Of a stretch of DNA of 64,000 nt, positions 13,866-25,101 are shown piece after piece; the stretch's first letter is position 1; the number at the start of each line of letters is the position of its first letter. Origin of the DNA: Acephala macrosclerotiorum (taxonomy: Eukaryota; Ascomycota; Leotiomycetes; Helotiales; Mollisiaceae); contig MU119265.1 of the NCBI GenBank assembly GCA_014904845.1, forward strand, positions 62,001-126,000. The letters are read 5' to 3'. The translations under genes and the position numbers were made by a program. Under the pieces are notes generated by a model. That model saw nothing but the letters and a program-made list of their open reading frames with translations, made no database searches and had not been told where the DNA came from.

Positions 13866-15232
13866 GGGAGCGAACAGACGAATAAGTATAGAATTGTAGG
13901 TTGCTAACTAGCGCTCGGTTGTGGGTGGCAATAAAAGCGTCATCTTCCTGGCTAATTCTCCATGCCTGTGATGTTACTCGTCTGTGATCTGTTCTCCTCA
14001 ACCTCTCCGCCAGCTAAGACCCGGTATGAATCCCTTCTCCGGCCTATTTACTGCCCTCTCTCACTATACTAGAGCTATACATTTCCTCGATGAGGCTCGG
14101 CCTGACACCGTCCTGATCATCCCTGAGACGTTGGGACATTCGAAAAGCATTATGAAATGAGGTTCCCGAATGACATGGTCCTCTGGATGGCCACAGTTCT
14201 GGGGCTCTCACGACACTGATGATCCCAATGTCCCACACCTCCGTGGTACTTTCTTCGGGACAGATTTAGAAGAGCTCTGCATGGATTAGTACGTTGAGAA
14301 CATTGTTCCAGACTCTGAAAAGGGGTAAAACACTTACAGCATGAATGCATGACAATCCTAAAGCATCTTTTTGAATTTTTTTTGACAATTTGTGCGTTCC
14401 TCTAGCTCCATTCTATCAAAGCCGCAAGTGTCCTCTTTTCCCTTGTCGAGGCACTAAGCGAGATACGTTAGGAACGACGTCGCAAGTTCATGATGATTAT
14501 GAATGTCTGGCGCAGTGTGGTACAATGCAGATGCCTTGATATGACACTATGAAGACTGTGCATTGAATGAAGAGGAACAGAATTCTCGTGAACATGGGCT
14601 GGCTTCCATTTAGGAAGGAAAAGCTCTGCGGTGTGTGAAGGTGGAGGAAGGAGTAAGCAAGGAAAACGAAGTTGACCTCGAGGGCCTCAACGAAAGGAGG
14701 TCATCTGCTGGGCGATGACGAGATTCTTGAGGCTATGTCTAATCTGAAGTTATGTTCAAGTATTTTCAGGAAGAAATTGTCTGCCGCCCAGTAATTGCTG
14801 AGGTTCGCGATGTTGATTGGTGTTCCTCGACTTCTGATGATATCACCACCCTCGAGCGAGATTCTCGCCACTATTTGCATTAAAGCGCACAGTATCAATG
14901 GAAGGAAAATATAGGAAACAACTGTATTATCTAGTCTGCTAATCCACCACAACTGCTCAAAGAGGCAAAGCAAGCAATAATGCTACCGATCAGAAAGATC
15001 AGAGGTTCAGAATGACAGGGTTCGCATGAGGCCGTAGACGACAAAGAATTGGAATAAACCCATCCCATTGCATTCCATACTGCAACTGCCATCCATGTTC
15101 ATTCAATTCCCCTATCCAGTATCTGCCATGAACTATAATTCACTGATTCCCATGTGTATCCGACTCGTGCTACCGTGCCCTTGATGTCATGAGTATGTTT
15201 GCGATGAAGGTTGTACAATTGAGATTGGTCGT
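13866..15232. other. Intergenic stretch, convergent 3' ends; nothing recognised
   Basis: 1.37 kb between the stop codons of abp1 and the CYSTM-type gene. Short frames on both strands (under 91 codons) show no domain and no splice-linked partner. No tRNA or other RNA gene was recognised. Part of it must be the two 3' UTRs. Confidence 0.5.
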
Positions 15233-15805
15233 TTAGCAGCATCCCTCGGCGCACTCTGCGAAGATTTGTTAGCCACTGGAGAAGGAGATGGAAGGTGAAT
15301 ACACGTACCAGCACAGTCGGCGCAAGCTTCGAATGTCTCATCGATGACGCAGCAACAGCACAAAGCTGTGAGACAGGGACCAAGACAACCGCCACCGCTC
15401 TTCTTTGGAGTTGGTTGGTACTGCTGTTGCATCTGCATCTGCATCACAAAGTCAGAATGAACGGGTCGATAATCTATGATGGATGTGTACATACTGCTGG
15501 TTGTCCTTGGTGGGTGTATTGTTGTTCGCCCTGTGTTTTGAATCGATCAGCCAAGTGCACTTATGTTCCAGTGCAATCGATATGCATCACTCACTGATAG
15601 AGGTGGGTGGCTGCCTTGCTGAGGTACGTAGCCGCCCTGTATCATGAATCGATCAGCCAAGTGCACTTATGTTCCAGTGCAATCGATATGCTTCACTTAC
15701 TGGAGGTCCGTAGCTGCCCTGCTGTTGACCGTAGCCGCCGTGCTGTTGACTGTAGCCGCCCTGTTGAAGGGGTGGAGCCGGATTGAAGTATGCTTGGTTT
15801 GACAT
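15233..15805 (-). CDS. CYSTM-type cysteine-rich small protein
   Basis: Complement join(15233..15255, 15309..15438, 15495..15530, 15595..15636, 15701..15805), 111 aa, with all exon phases consistent. The N-terminal part is Gly/Tyr/Gln/Pro-rich (QQGGYSQQHGGYGQQQG). The C-terminus is a compact Cys module (GGGCLGPCLTALCCCCVID, then EACADCAECAEGCC). That architecture is typical of CYSTM proteins: small tail-anchored plasma-membrane proteins linked to metal and stress tolerance. The function of this member is unknown. Exon 4 has two possible in-frame acceptors 6 nt apart (ends at 15439 or 15433). Two of the four introns (15531-15594 and 15637-15700) are nearly identical. A 5' UTR intron at 15815-15874 is likely. 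Confidence 0.85.
15531..15700 (-). repeat. Duplicated 64-nt introns flanking a 42-nt exon
   Basis: Introns 15637-15700 and 15531-15594 are both 64 nt and differ at only 5 positions by my count. Both contain the inverted pair TGCACT..AGTGCA (loop 8 nt) and two ATCGAT sites. The exons preceding each intron are also related (GGCGGCTACG.. to ..CCTCCA or ..CTATCA) but more diverged than the introns. Confidence 0.9.
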
Positions 15806-15814
15806 GTTGAGATC

Positions 15815-15874
15815 CTATGATTGACTATCAGATGGTATTCCTCCGGATTGAGCGATGCGGGTGACCGTACTTAC
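15815..15874 (-). other. Probable 5' UTR intron of the CYSTM-type gene
   Basis: On the minus strand a GTAAGT donor at 15874 and an AATCATAG acceptor ending at 15815 bound a 60-nt intron, 9 nt upstream of the start codon. CTGATAGTCAAT near its 3' end could hold the branch site. Length and sites match the coding introns. Seen in sequence; splicing not proven. Confidence 0.6.
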
Positions 15875-16952
15875 GTTTGTCGGAAACGAGGGTTCAGATT
15901 CGATCTGTGGATGGTGATGCGCTGGGGCGAGAGGTTGTTTGGGTTGCGTCAAATTCCAAACAAAAGATCCGACGCTAAGCTTAAATGTCTGAGGGGGTCG
16001 CTTCCACGAAGAGCTGCCACTCCACGAAAAGTATCAATGTCAGGCTCCTGGTGGCTCTAGATGCACGTGAAGTCGCACAACCTGTAGTCTTTTTTTATAC
16101 ACTGATCATTCGCTGAAGATTCAAAAGTTCCTCATCTCCATTCATCCTCTGCCAGTCATTCAAGCGCAATGGACGCGACGAGACTTGCCCTTGTGGCGGC
16201 TACACACAAAACACAGCCTTCCATGTTCAGCCTTGCGTGTTCGTCTTCTGCTTCTCAGCCACAATCGCCTCGCAATGGTTTCATGACCCGACCGATCACT
16301 CTAGAAAACCCGAGAAAGCTTGAATCACAAGCTGCTTGTCGCCAAGTTGTCAACCCTGTCATGGAAGCTTAGCCATCTCAGCCTTCCCTAGCTAGAGTCG
16401 AATCGCTCCAATCTTTGGTCGTCATCAATTCCATTCTCTCAAGTTTGCTGCCCATACATCTCGAGACCGAGACGCTCAAGCCACTGGATTGCAGGTGGCC
16501 AATTGCAGGACGCAAGGTCAAGACATGAATCAGATTACCGTATCCGGTGATGACTGCTCGTGAGTGCTCGCTTCTATGATATTGGCCCAACCGTTCGTGT
16601 CTGCGTGACTGGGAGTGAGGATGATCTAGCACACTGGGTGTTTGGCATCGTCAGCTCAATTTGCTCAAGCTTCCCCTGGACTCACTTTCCGAAGACTTTC
16701 ATGGCTTAAAAGCTAACATACAATGAGAGCTATAAGGGAACCTGTGCTACTCTACCGTCCGAGTAGTTTTTTGGCTTCGTACCCGCCAGGCAAAGTCTTT
16801 GCCTTGCTTTTGCACAGAAGCATCTTAGCCTCGAACAGCTTGTACAAGTATGCTATACATACAACATGGAAGACATATACTACAATCCCGGAATTAAGTT
16901 GAACAATAGGTAACTTCTCCAACGAAAAAGACATAGTTCTTAAGAAGTTAGA
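15875..16952. other. Intergenic stretch upstream of the CYSTM-type gene; nothing recognised
   Basis: About 1.1 kb ending at the TA target site of the transposon. It contains the CYSTM gene promoter and perhaps a 67-codon frame (16169-16372, plus) with no recognisable feature. I do not call a gene here. Confidence 0.45.
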
Positions 16953-17406
16953 TAACCGAATTCCCGTGCCAAAGCACATCCCTGTCAAAAGCACATCCCA
17001 CTAAAATATCACTCCCCAATTTTAAAATTTTATTATAAATCAATTACTCGTTATTTTGACTTGAAATTGAAAAGACAATTTGATATTTGATCAATTTAAA
17101 TAGTTATAAACTTTATTTTGTATTTCTAAAGCGTTATAGTAATTTTATAAGTCGTTTTCCTCTTTTAAGTTATACTATTTCTAAGTCAAGTGTCGATACT
17201 TTTAGTATAATCATTAAACTCTTAAAAGTTTTGTTTTATTTCTTTTGAGAATTGACAAATGGCGTACTAATCTTAAAAGTCTTTAAAACAAATTCTTTAA
17301 AGAGTTTCGTTATAAATTTCGATTTGACAAATAAAATAAAAAAATTTTTTAAAATAAAAATCGACGTCGCTTTTAAATCTTTTTGTAATTAAATAATAAT
17401 TTAATG

Positions 17407-17409
<3 letters not shown>

Positions 17410-17501
<92 letters not shown>

Positions 17502-17528
17502 NNNNNNNNNNTTTTTTTTTTTTTTTTT
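17410..17528 (+). repeat. Poly(T) tract with 10-N assembly gap (17502-17511)
   Basis: An uninterrupted run of T on both sides of the Ns, inside the RIP-damaged transposon. The true length is unknown; the gap most likely reflects failure to assemble through the homopolymer. Confidence 0.9.
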
Positions 17529-18719
17529 CTCTTTTTTAATTTTATTAATTTTTTTTACAGTTTTTCTTTTTTGTTTTGTCGCTTTTTTTTCTACTATTAA
17601 TCGATTCAATTTATTATAATATTTTACAATTTTAATCATTTTAAATAGCGAGTAAATTTTAGTACTTTCGATCTTTTTATTTGTTAAATTCAATTTTTTG
17701 TTTTTTTGACGTTTTTTCTGTTCTAGAATAATAATTACTTTTAAATCGTTAGTTTTTTTTTGAGCAATAAAAAACTTAATAGTTTTTTTTTCAAGAATAT
17801 TAAAAAATTTATCGATTTTCTATAGTTTCTCTTTTAAAAAAATTTTATCGAAACTTTTTTTCATGCGATAAATATTTATATTGTTTTGAGAATTAAAAAA
17901 CAAAAAACTAAAAAATATTTTAAAATTCTTTTTTTCGATTTACTTCGATTGAATAAACTTAAAAACTACGATATTACTATTTATAAACCAAATATTAAAC
18001 TTCGCAAATACATACTAAATATTTTTTTTTGTAAAAAACTTTTTTTAAACAATTTTAAACAAAAAATAAAAAAAACGCTTAAACATTGAAATTATTCTTA
18101 TTAATTAATTTATCAAATTATCGAACTCTACAAAATAAGCAATCAAAAAAAACTGAAATAAATCTATATTCAAAGATTACAATCAATAAATTGTATAGAG
18201 AGAAAAAATTATAATAATAATTTTATATTAATTTGTTCATTTAACGAAAATTATATTGACATATAAAAAGTAGTCATTTACAATAAGCAATCGTTTTACT
18301 TTAAAACTAAATAACTTAATAAATCGTTCGAATACTTTCTAAAGTCAAAATAATTCAATTACATTATTACTTTATTTATTCTTCGAAAAACCAAAGAATA
18401 TTCTATTTTCTAATCGTACATCTCTTACTCAAATATCTTATAAATCGCCGTTAGCGCCACAATAAATAAAAAGTAAAAATATAACTCGACCAATAATAGA
18501 AACGCATACTAACAAAAAAATAAATTCTCTATTTCTATTTTACTTATTCTTTATTACTTTACTCGATTTATATACTTTCAACGATATAATCCTTTTCATT
18601 GTACGTACTATATCAATAAAAAAACTTTTCTCGTCGAAATTATAAATATTATCGATCGTAATATAGTATTTTTCGATGATTTAAACGAATTAAACATCTC
18701 AAACCAATTAATTAAATTC

Positions 18720-19187
18720 TTAATAAATAAAAAAACAATAGTATTCAAAATACATTACTAGCGTAAAAAACAAAATAAACATAAACACACGCTCTACAAA
18801 TATACGCAGATTGTTCAAATTACGCAAATACGCACTTTTTAACTTGAACTTATACCTCTTACAAAATTCGACCGACCAATTCTTTTTCACCTCTTTTCCT
18901 TTGATCTCCTCCGCTAAATTCTTGACAATTTGACTAGTAGAAGGCATTCTTCGATTAGTTAGCTCATTGATTCGAGCAATAAGCAGCTCTTCTTCGATAT
19001 TAGTAAAACATTAGTAGTAGAAGGCGTTGGCCTCCCGGCGAGTTTTAGTAAAGCCATTCAAGCGCCGCTAAACAACTGTAAAATACACCCCTTTTACATG
19101 TGCTACAGCAGTAGATAAAGCATAATCTCCTCTTCGAAACGCATTTACTGCGACTGTAACAAGTGCTGATTTGTCTGCTCTAGCCAT
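18720..19187 (-). pseudogene. Fot1/pogo-type transposase, N-terminal remnant with RIP stops
   Basis: The minus-strand frame from ATG 19187 reads MARADKSALVTVAVNAFRRG, then continues in one frame through a TAG and a TAA into NIEEELLIARINELTNR and SQIVKNLAEEIKGKEVKKNW, the CENPB/Tc5-type DNA-binding helix-turn-helix of fungal Fot1 transposases. Both stops are explained by C-to-T changes at Gln codons (CAG to TAG, CAA to TAA). Beyond about 18720 the frame dissolves into AT-rich sequence. The catalytic domain cannot be read. Confidence 0.8.
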
Positions 19188-19273
19188 TGTTTAATGATCA
19201 TAGTGAAGTATTTTGATGGTTTTTTTAGTGTGTGCTTTTGGCAGGGATGTGCTTTGGCACGGGAATTCGGTTA

Positions 19274-19683
19274 CTCATGAAAATTCCCAGCCTTGCAAGG
19301 CCGAATATCACGTGAATGATATATTTCGCAATCGTTAGCGCCAGTAAGGGAAATCTAATAAGCAAAGTTGACCTTTTTCCGACTCAAAATATCAAAGTCT
19401 CTCCCCAACACAAACCTGCGCTTCTACTTACGATCACGACATCCTCGAACCTCAGCTGAGACTGTCCGAATATACTTCTCAAGCTGACACAATCTACAAA
19501 GCACAAAGGCATCCTCATCCTCACAGCCCCTCACCCATTACCCCGCCACATCGTCCTACAATTGGAAATCCGATAAGTAATCGACAAACACAGAGCAAAA
19601 AACCGTCTACGAGCACTTCAAAACCCATCTACCACTGCTCCTGAATTCTGTTCTATCCGCAGAGCGATTAGGGTCTCTTCATC
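19274..19683 (+). promoter_or_regulatory. Upstream region of the CGFS glutaredoxin gene
   Basis: 410 bp between the transposon's right TA and the glutaredoxin ATG. Normal base composition; no coding frame. Holds a CACGTG at about 19310. The 5' UTR is probably within the pyrimidine-rich 19570-19683. The transposon end is close enough to have altered this promoter (inference). Confidence 0.4.
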
Positions 19684-20684
19684 ATGTCGTCTCTCTTGGA
19701 GATCAAGTCTGAGGATGCTTTTAACAAGCATTCAGCTTCATTACCTGCAAACACACTCCAGATCATATACTTCAAAGCTGAATGGGCTGCACCAGTATGT
19801 ATTTTATTCCAGCTTGAATCCCACCACGGGAATGCGCCTCAATCCCTCCCATCTTGCATTGCCTTTACTGGTCTTCTTTCACGCTAGAACTTACCTACTA
19901 ACCGTGCTCAGTGCAAACAAATGACCACAGTCCTACAAACTCTCGCCTCCTCATACCCCGTCACCAAGCCGCCAGCCACATCGTGGGTTGCCATGGATGC
20001 CGAAGATGTCATGGATATCAGCGACGCCTTCAACGTTACCGCAGTACCATTCCTCGTTCTCAGAAGGGGAGAGCAGGTGTTAGAGACAGTCAGTGGAAGC
20101 GATGCTACAAAGGTACGGACTGCTATTGAAAAGCACGCGAGTACATCCAGTACAGGTGTGGAAAGCAATGGTTCTGCCACTGCATCTGCCACAAGTACAG
20201 CAGGAACCAAGAACCTGAGCAACTATGCTCCAACAGCACAAGACCCAGCCACCGCTCCCGAATACTCGTCTGGCGAAGCCAAGGAAAGCAAGGAGGAATT
20301 GCACAAGAGATTATCCACGCTAGTCAAGGCAGCACCTGTGATGCTTTTCATGAAGGGAACTCCCAGCGCTCCTCAATGTGGCTTCTCGAGACAGACGGTC
20401 GCGATTCTCCGAGAGAATTCGGTCAAGTACGGATTCTTCAACATCTTAGCAGATGATGAAGTTAGACAAGGCTTGAAGGAATTCGCAGATTGGCCGACCT
20501 TTCCTCAACTGTGGGTAGACGGTGAGCTTGTTGGTGGTTTAGACATTGTGAGTTGTACTCCTCCAGATATTGTTCACATAGCTAATTCCATTACTTACAG
20601 ATCAAAGAGGAGATTGCGAATGACCCTGATTTCTTCAAGGCATATAGCGTACCGAAAACCGGAGCTGCTACGGCAACAGCATAG
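19684..20684 (+). CDS. grx4: Monothiol CGFS glutaredoxin, Grx3/Grx4 type
   Basis: join(19684..19794, 19912..20547, 20601..20684), 276 aa; phases close. The 117-nt first intron has a CTACTAAC branch site. An N-terminal thioredoxin-like domain (about 1-110) carries WAAPCKQ across the first splice junction, in place of a normal thioredoxin CxxC. A Ser/Ala-rich linker follows, then one glutaredoxin domain with CGFS at 193-196 and the glutathione-site segments WPTFPQLWVDGELVGG. Grx3/4 proteins bind a glutathione-ligated 2Fe-2S cluster and regulate iron-responsive transcription factors (such as HapX/SreA in Aspergillus) and cytosolic iron delivery. The single glutaredoxin domain and length are normal for fungi. 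Confidence 0.95.
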
Positions 20685-20935
20685 AAAGAAAAAAAATCCA
20701 CACCCATTTTTACGATGAGTCAATTTTATTTGCCACCCTATTTACAAAATGTTATCTTCACTAGAGACTATAGTCCTTTGTTCCTTTCATCCCACGTTTG
20801 GTAGACCAATATAGTCTCAGAGTCACTAGTACTAGTTCTCCATTTCTATATGCCTTCATCTTCCAACTCAGTCTCCGAATTTGACAGACTGACCCATCTT
20901 CATACTCACTCTATACTCTCATTTCCTCATGCACC

Positions 20936-21355
20936 ATGGAAGACTTCAAAGCGCAATGTTCACTCCTAAGCCTTTCGGAACGTCCAATCGCTCTCGAGTC
21001 ATCCGCCATTCGCATGTTTCCCTTAGAACTCATTCTGCAAATTCTTAGACACTTTATGACGCCATCAGCCATGTCGTTCACTGTTTCCTGCATGCGAATC
21101 AAACGTTTCGTCGGAGACAAGTTTTTCTGGAAATATAAGCGCGGAAGAATGGGAGGCCCACCGGTCCTCTGCAACATGTCAGGGTTAAGCGCTGGGGAAG
21201 CAAACAAATCAGCCCGGTTGACCGCCTTGCACGGCTGCATGCATGGATTCGCTTCAGCCCCCGTGTCAGGAATTGCGAGAACCCCAGCTTTCAGCATATA
21301 CTATTTGATACCAAGTCGCTGGGTGGGCGCAGTCGTCAAGGCACCGTTCTGCTGA
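20936..21355 (+). CDS. Short F-box-like protein
   Basis: 139 aa from the ATG at 20936. Residues about 25-70 (MFPLELILQILRHFMTPSAM..CMRIKRFVGDKFFWKY) look like an F-box: LPxEL-type start, hydrophobic helix, then a C-R-x-x-R-like helix. No substrate domain follows; the rest has no recognisable motif, so it may be truncated, have an unseen downstream exon, or be a degenerate paralogue. It ends about 140 bp before the proposed start of the NLR gene, same strand. The call depends on the F-box likeness only. Confidence 0.5.
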   Translation: MEDFKAQCSLLSLSERPIALESSAIRMFPLELILQILRHFMTPSAMSFTVSCMRIKRFVGDKFFWKYKRGRMGGPPVLCNMSGLSAGEANKSARLTALHGCMHGFASAPVSGIARTPAFSIYYLIPSRWVGAVVKAPFC

Positions 21356-21498
21356 AGAATTCCTGGCGTTCACAGCTCCTTTCATTCTGTTCATCACATA
21401 TATAATTTTGCGCTATTGTCTTCGAGTGAAGCTGTAGTCTTTTTTTGTGCTCTTGTTGAGGTATTAATACATTTTTCGAATGTCTATCACAGTCTTCA

Positions 21499-24400
21499 AT
21501 GAAGAGAGTAGATGCGACCTCGGTGCACATCCTAGGTTTAGCCTTGAGTAGGCATCCGCGAAACTTGCCCCCATCTTTTTAGTTGACTGACTGGGTTAGC
21601 ATCATAGCAGTTCACGGTCTCAACGGCGATCCTTTGCGGACATGGACCGAGCCCAAGTCGCAGAAACTATGGCTTCGGGATTTTCTTCCAATCGACCTTC
21701 CAGGTTCACGAGTAATGTCCTTTGGGTATAACGCGACACCCGCGTTTGAGAACACCACCGCTGGAATCATAGAACATGCGAGAACGCTACTCTCAGCTTT
21801 GATTGAGATTCGAGAAGTGGACAATGTGAGTGTGGCTTTCACTCCAATTGATCATTCCTCGCTTTACACCAGCACTCTCGGTTGCTTACCAAGCCCTACT
21901 CTGGCTGAATCAAAGTATATTCTCCATCTTGAAGTTGGCTTTTGATGCCAGCTTATGGCCCCTTGACCTGGACTCATCTGCGCTTGCTTGAAACAGTCGT
22001 TCTTTCAATGGCTAACACTTCCATAGGATGACAACCGTCCCCTGGTATTCATTGGTCATAGCTTGGGGGGTCTGGTAATTAAGCAAGCCCTCATCCTCGC
22101 TCAAGACGAGACATTATACATGTCGATCTACAACAGCCTCCGAGGGGTAATCTTCTTTGGTACCCCACACCAAGGTTCAAGCTTGGCAGCCTATGCTACC
22201 GTACTCACACGCATACCACTGATATTTGCCAATAAGCCAAGTCCTAAACTTCTCGAAGCACTTAGACGGGATAGTCGCGCACTCAAGAAGCTTACTGATG
22301 ATTTCAGAAAGCACCATGGAAGGAGGCCATACAATGTTGTAACTTTCTATGAGACACGAACTATGAAAGGCATGAAGAAACTTGTAAGTCTCGTCCGCGA
22401 TTTCGATTCTCAAGCTACCAAGACTGACCTGGCCAGGTTGTCGAAAGCTCTTCAGCGCTATTGACCCCACCGAACGAAGTTCCCACTTTCGAAGAGCAAA
22501 TTCCCGCAGATGCCACACATCGAGACATGTGCAGATTTGCCTCGAGGGAAAGCGCGATCTACAAGAATGCACTGAGGAGTATCAAGAGATTACATCGTGG
22601 GGAAGTCTTCGCGCGACCTAGGAGCGAGTACTTCCTTGTTCCGGATACCGTGAATCCACACTTCACAGGACGGCTAGAACTATGTCGACGTCTAGAGGAA
22701 TGCCTTCTTTCATGCTCTCTCGCGGGATTCCAACAGCGGTTCGTTCTCTATGGACTTGGTGGATCCGGGAAAACTCAGATGTTGTTGAAATTCGCCAATG
22801 TTCATCGCCAGAAGTAGGTCAGCGCTGTCTTCTTAGACTCTGTTCCCTTTATTTATCTCCATTTGCTCTGGTTTCTCGGTTCAATTGCAGCAAATCGTAT
22901 TGTCTAAGTTCTCCGTCTTTTGAAATACTCTTGACACACAGACTCAGACCTATTGCTCATCAAATACGGTCATTACTAACCGCTCTCTAGGTATTGGGGT
23001 GTCTTCTTCATTGATGCTAGTAGCAAGGAACGAGCAACTCAAAGCTATTTGGACATCGCACGGGCCTGCAATGTGAAAGAGACAGTCGAAGATGTCAAGA
23101 AATGGCTTTCTACCAAAAGCCATTGGCTACTGCTGATCGATAATGTCGACGATCCAGCCATGGATATCTCAAGCTTTTTCCCGCCTGGTACAACTGGGTC
23201 AATCATTATTACGACGCGAAATCCGGATCTACGAAAGTATTCTACAGTTGGGTCATTTAAAGTTGGCGAAATGACTCAAGGAGATGCTATGTTGCTATTG
23301 CGGAAGGTTGCCGCAATAGACGACACGGCCAACGCGAACGAATCGAGATCAACTCTGGAAGTTGTCAAAGCTCTCGAGTACCTTGCATTAGCGATTATTC
23401 AAGCAGGCGCCGTCATACGGCAGGGCATTTGCACCATTGACGGCTTCTGCGATTTGTACGCGAAACACAAGAGAGAGCTACTAGAGTCAGGGACGCCGGA
23501 TTCAAGCAAGGATTACCAGTACTCTGTCTTCACGACATGGGAAATCTCCATTCGACAGATAGAGCTCATGCCAGGTGAATGTCCCAAGCTCGCCCTGGAA
23601 CTCCTGCGGACCTTTTCATTCTTGAACTTTAGCGATATACAGGAGAGTATGTTTGAACGAACACGGGAAGGCTATCAACTGGAACAGAGAATATTTCAAG
23701 ACAGCGTTCTTGCCCAAGTCATGCCATCAGGATGGGACGTCATTATTTGGCGGAAAGCACTCGGAGTACTCTTTGCTTTCTCACTCATCACAGTCGAACC
23801 CTCGAATCGGCTTTCAATACACCCACTCGTACATGAATGGTCTAGGGTTCGGATGACCGCGGACCAACAAAGACAGGCATGGAAGACCGCCGTAGTGATA
23901 TTGGCAATGTCCGCGCCCACAGAAATGACAACTGCCGCCCAGCAGCAACGGAGAACAATGCTTCCGCACATTGATGCCATTATGGCCCACGAAATCGGAA
24001 ACCTTTATCCACCTGGTCGTGACTTGAAAGAATTATCCTTGGCGGGGATGAGATTCGTGGAGATATATGCATGGGACTGTCAATATGACAAGGTAAGAGG
24101 AGCGGTTGGAAATCGCCCAGTGTTCATAATCGCTGTAAAGATCCAGTCAGCTGACTCTGGGCCAGGTTCTTGGCATGGTAAAAGCGGACCTAAAATCGAA
24201 AGAGTCGGTTCTCCATCCCCAAGATCTTTACTGTATTGACCTCAAATCCCAAATTGCCGAAGCTATGAGGCGTTCGTCTCAATTCAAAGAATGCATGGAA
24301 TACAGTCAAGCTATAGTAGAAGACCTGACAGGTAGTGGCGATCATGCTCGCATGCTTGCCGAGAAGACTAGGCTTGGTGCATGCTTTGCGAGCCTTGGAG

Positions 24401-25101
24401 AATATCAAAAAGCTATTGATTTGTGTGACGAGATCCTTGCTAATCAGGACTTTCGGGACATGCTTGTTCCAAATAAAATTTACATGTCGAATGTGCTAGA
24501 CATTAAGCGAGATTGCTATCTCTCCCAGGGTAACTTCACAGAAGCGGTGAGAGTAGGCAAATCGATCTTCGAAACAGGTCGTCAATCTTTCGGCGAGACA
24601 AACACGTGGACACTGAACATGGCGGCGGCTTTGGCCATAACCTACGAAATCTCTAAACAATTCAGTCAAGCGTGGGCGCTTCATAAACAAACCTTGGCTC
24701 TAATGAGAGAAACTTACGGGAAACACCACCATCAAGTGCAATTGAAGCTTGCATACCTTTCTTCTTTTGCGAGACGGTCCAACCTCAACAGATATTGGAA
24801 GAGGCAGACTATCCCCTACTCGGAGGAACTCCTTGGTCTATTACGGAAACCCTCTGAGGACCCGGATGAGTCCACCGTTGACCTTATGGATTGTCTCGCA
24901 GATGATTACTTTATCTGCGGAGAATTTTTCAAGTCACGGCGGTTGTTCGAAGAGGTGCTTAAGTGGAAAATCAAGGACTACGGAGAGGACCACGAATACG
25001 TCAAGAATACGAGGAAGGATATTCGAAGAGTCAAATTGCTCATCAGATTGAGGAACGCAGCAGCATATAGGTGGTGGCCCAAACGGATTAACAATGTTTG
25101 A
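21499..25101 (+). CDS. NLR-type STAND protein: alpha/beta-hydrolase - NB-ARC - TPR
   Basis: Proposed join(21499..21522, 21583..21825, 22027..22383, 22437..22813, 22991..24092, 24166..25101), about 1012 aa; phases close from 21583 on. The first 8-codon exon is a guess. The N-terminal SesB-like lipase/esterase domain has VHGLNGDPLRTW and the nucleophile elbow GHSLGG (Ser about 101) plus FFGTPHQGS. The NB-ARC domain has P-loop GLGGSGKT (about 314-321), Walker B HWLLLIDNVDD, TTRN and an MHD-like SIHPLVHEW. Kinesin-light-chain-type TPRs follow (for example FTEAVRVGKSIFETGRQSFG). Fungal proteins of this build act in heterokaryon incompatibility and probably in defence: ligand binding to the repeats frees the effector domain. 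The frame is intact with all key motifs. It lies 1.5 kb from the AT-rich block. Confidence 0.88.

Larger units (their letters stand above)
16955..19271 (-). mobile_element. Fot1/pogo-type DNA transposon, RIP-damaged, TA target duplication
   Basis: Terminal inverted repeats start ACCGAATTCCCGTGCCAAAG at both ends and extend about 40 bp with a few mismatches. Both ends are flanked by TA (16953-16954 and 19272-19273). Length is 2317 bp including a 10-N gap, about right for the family. The interior is extremely AT-rich from about 17000 to 18900, while the 350 bp at the right end keep normal composition. A transposase remnant reads leftward from 19187. TA duplication plus the CENPB-type helix-turn-helix places it in the Fot1/pogo branch of Tc1/mariner. 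Confidence 0.88.

Noticed and set aside
17373..17693. Poly-Lys / poly-Phe frames across the N gap
   Set aside because: Homopolymer artefact in a RIP-mutated transposon.
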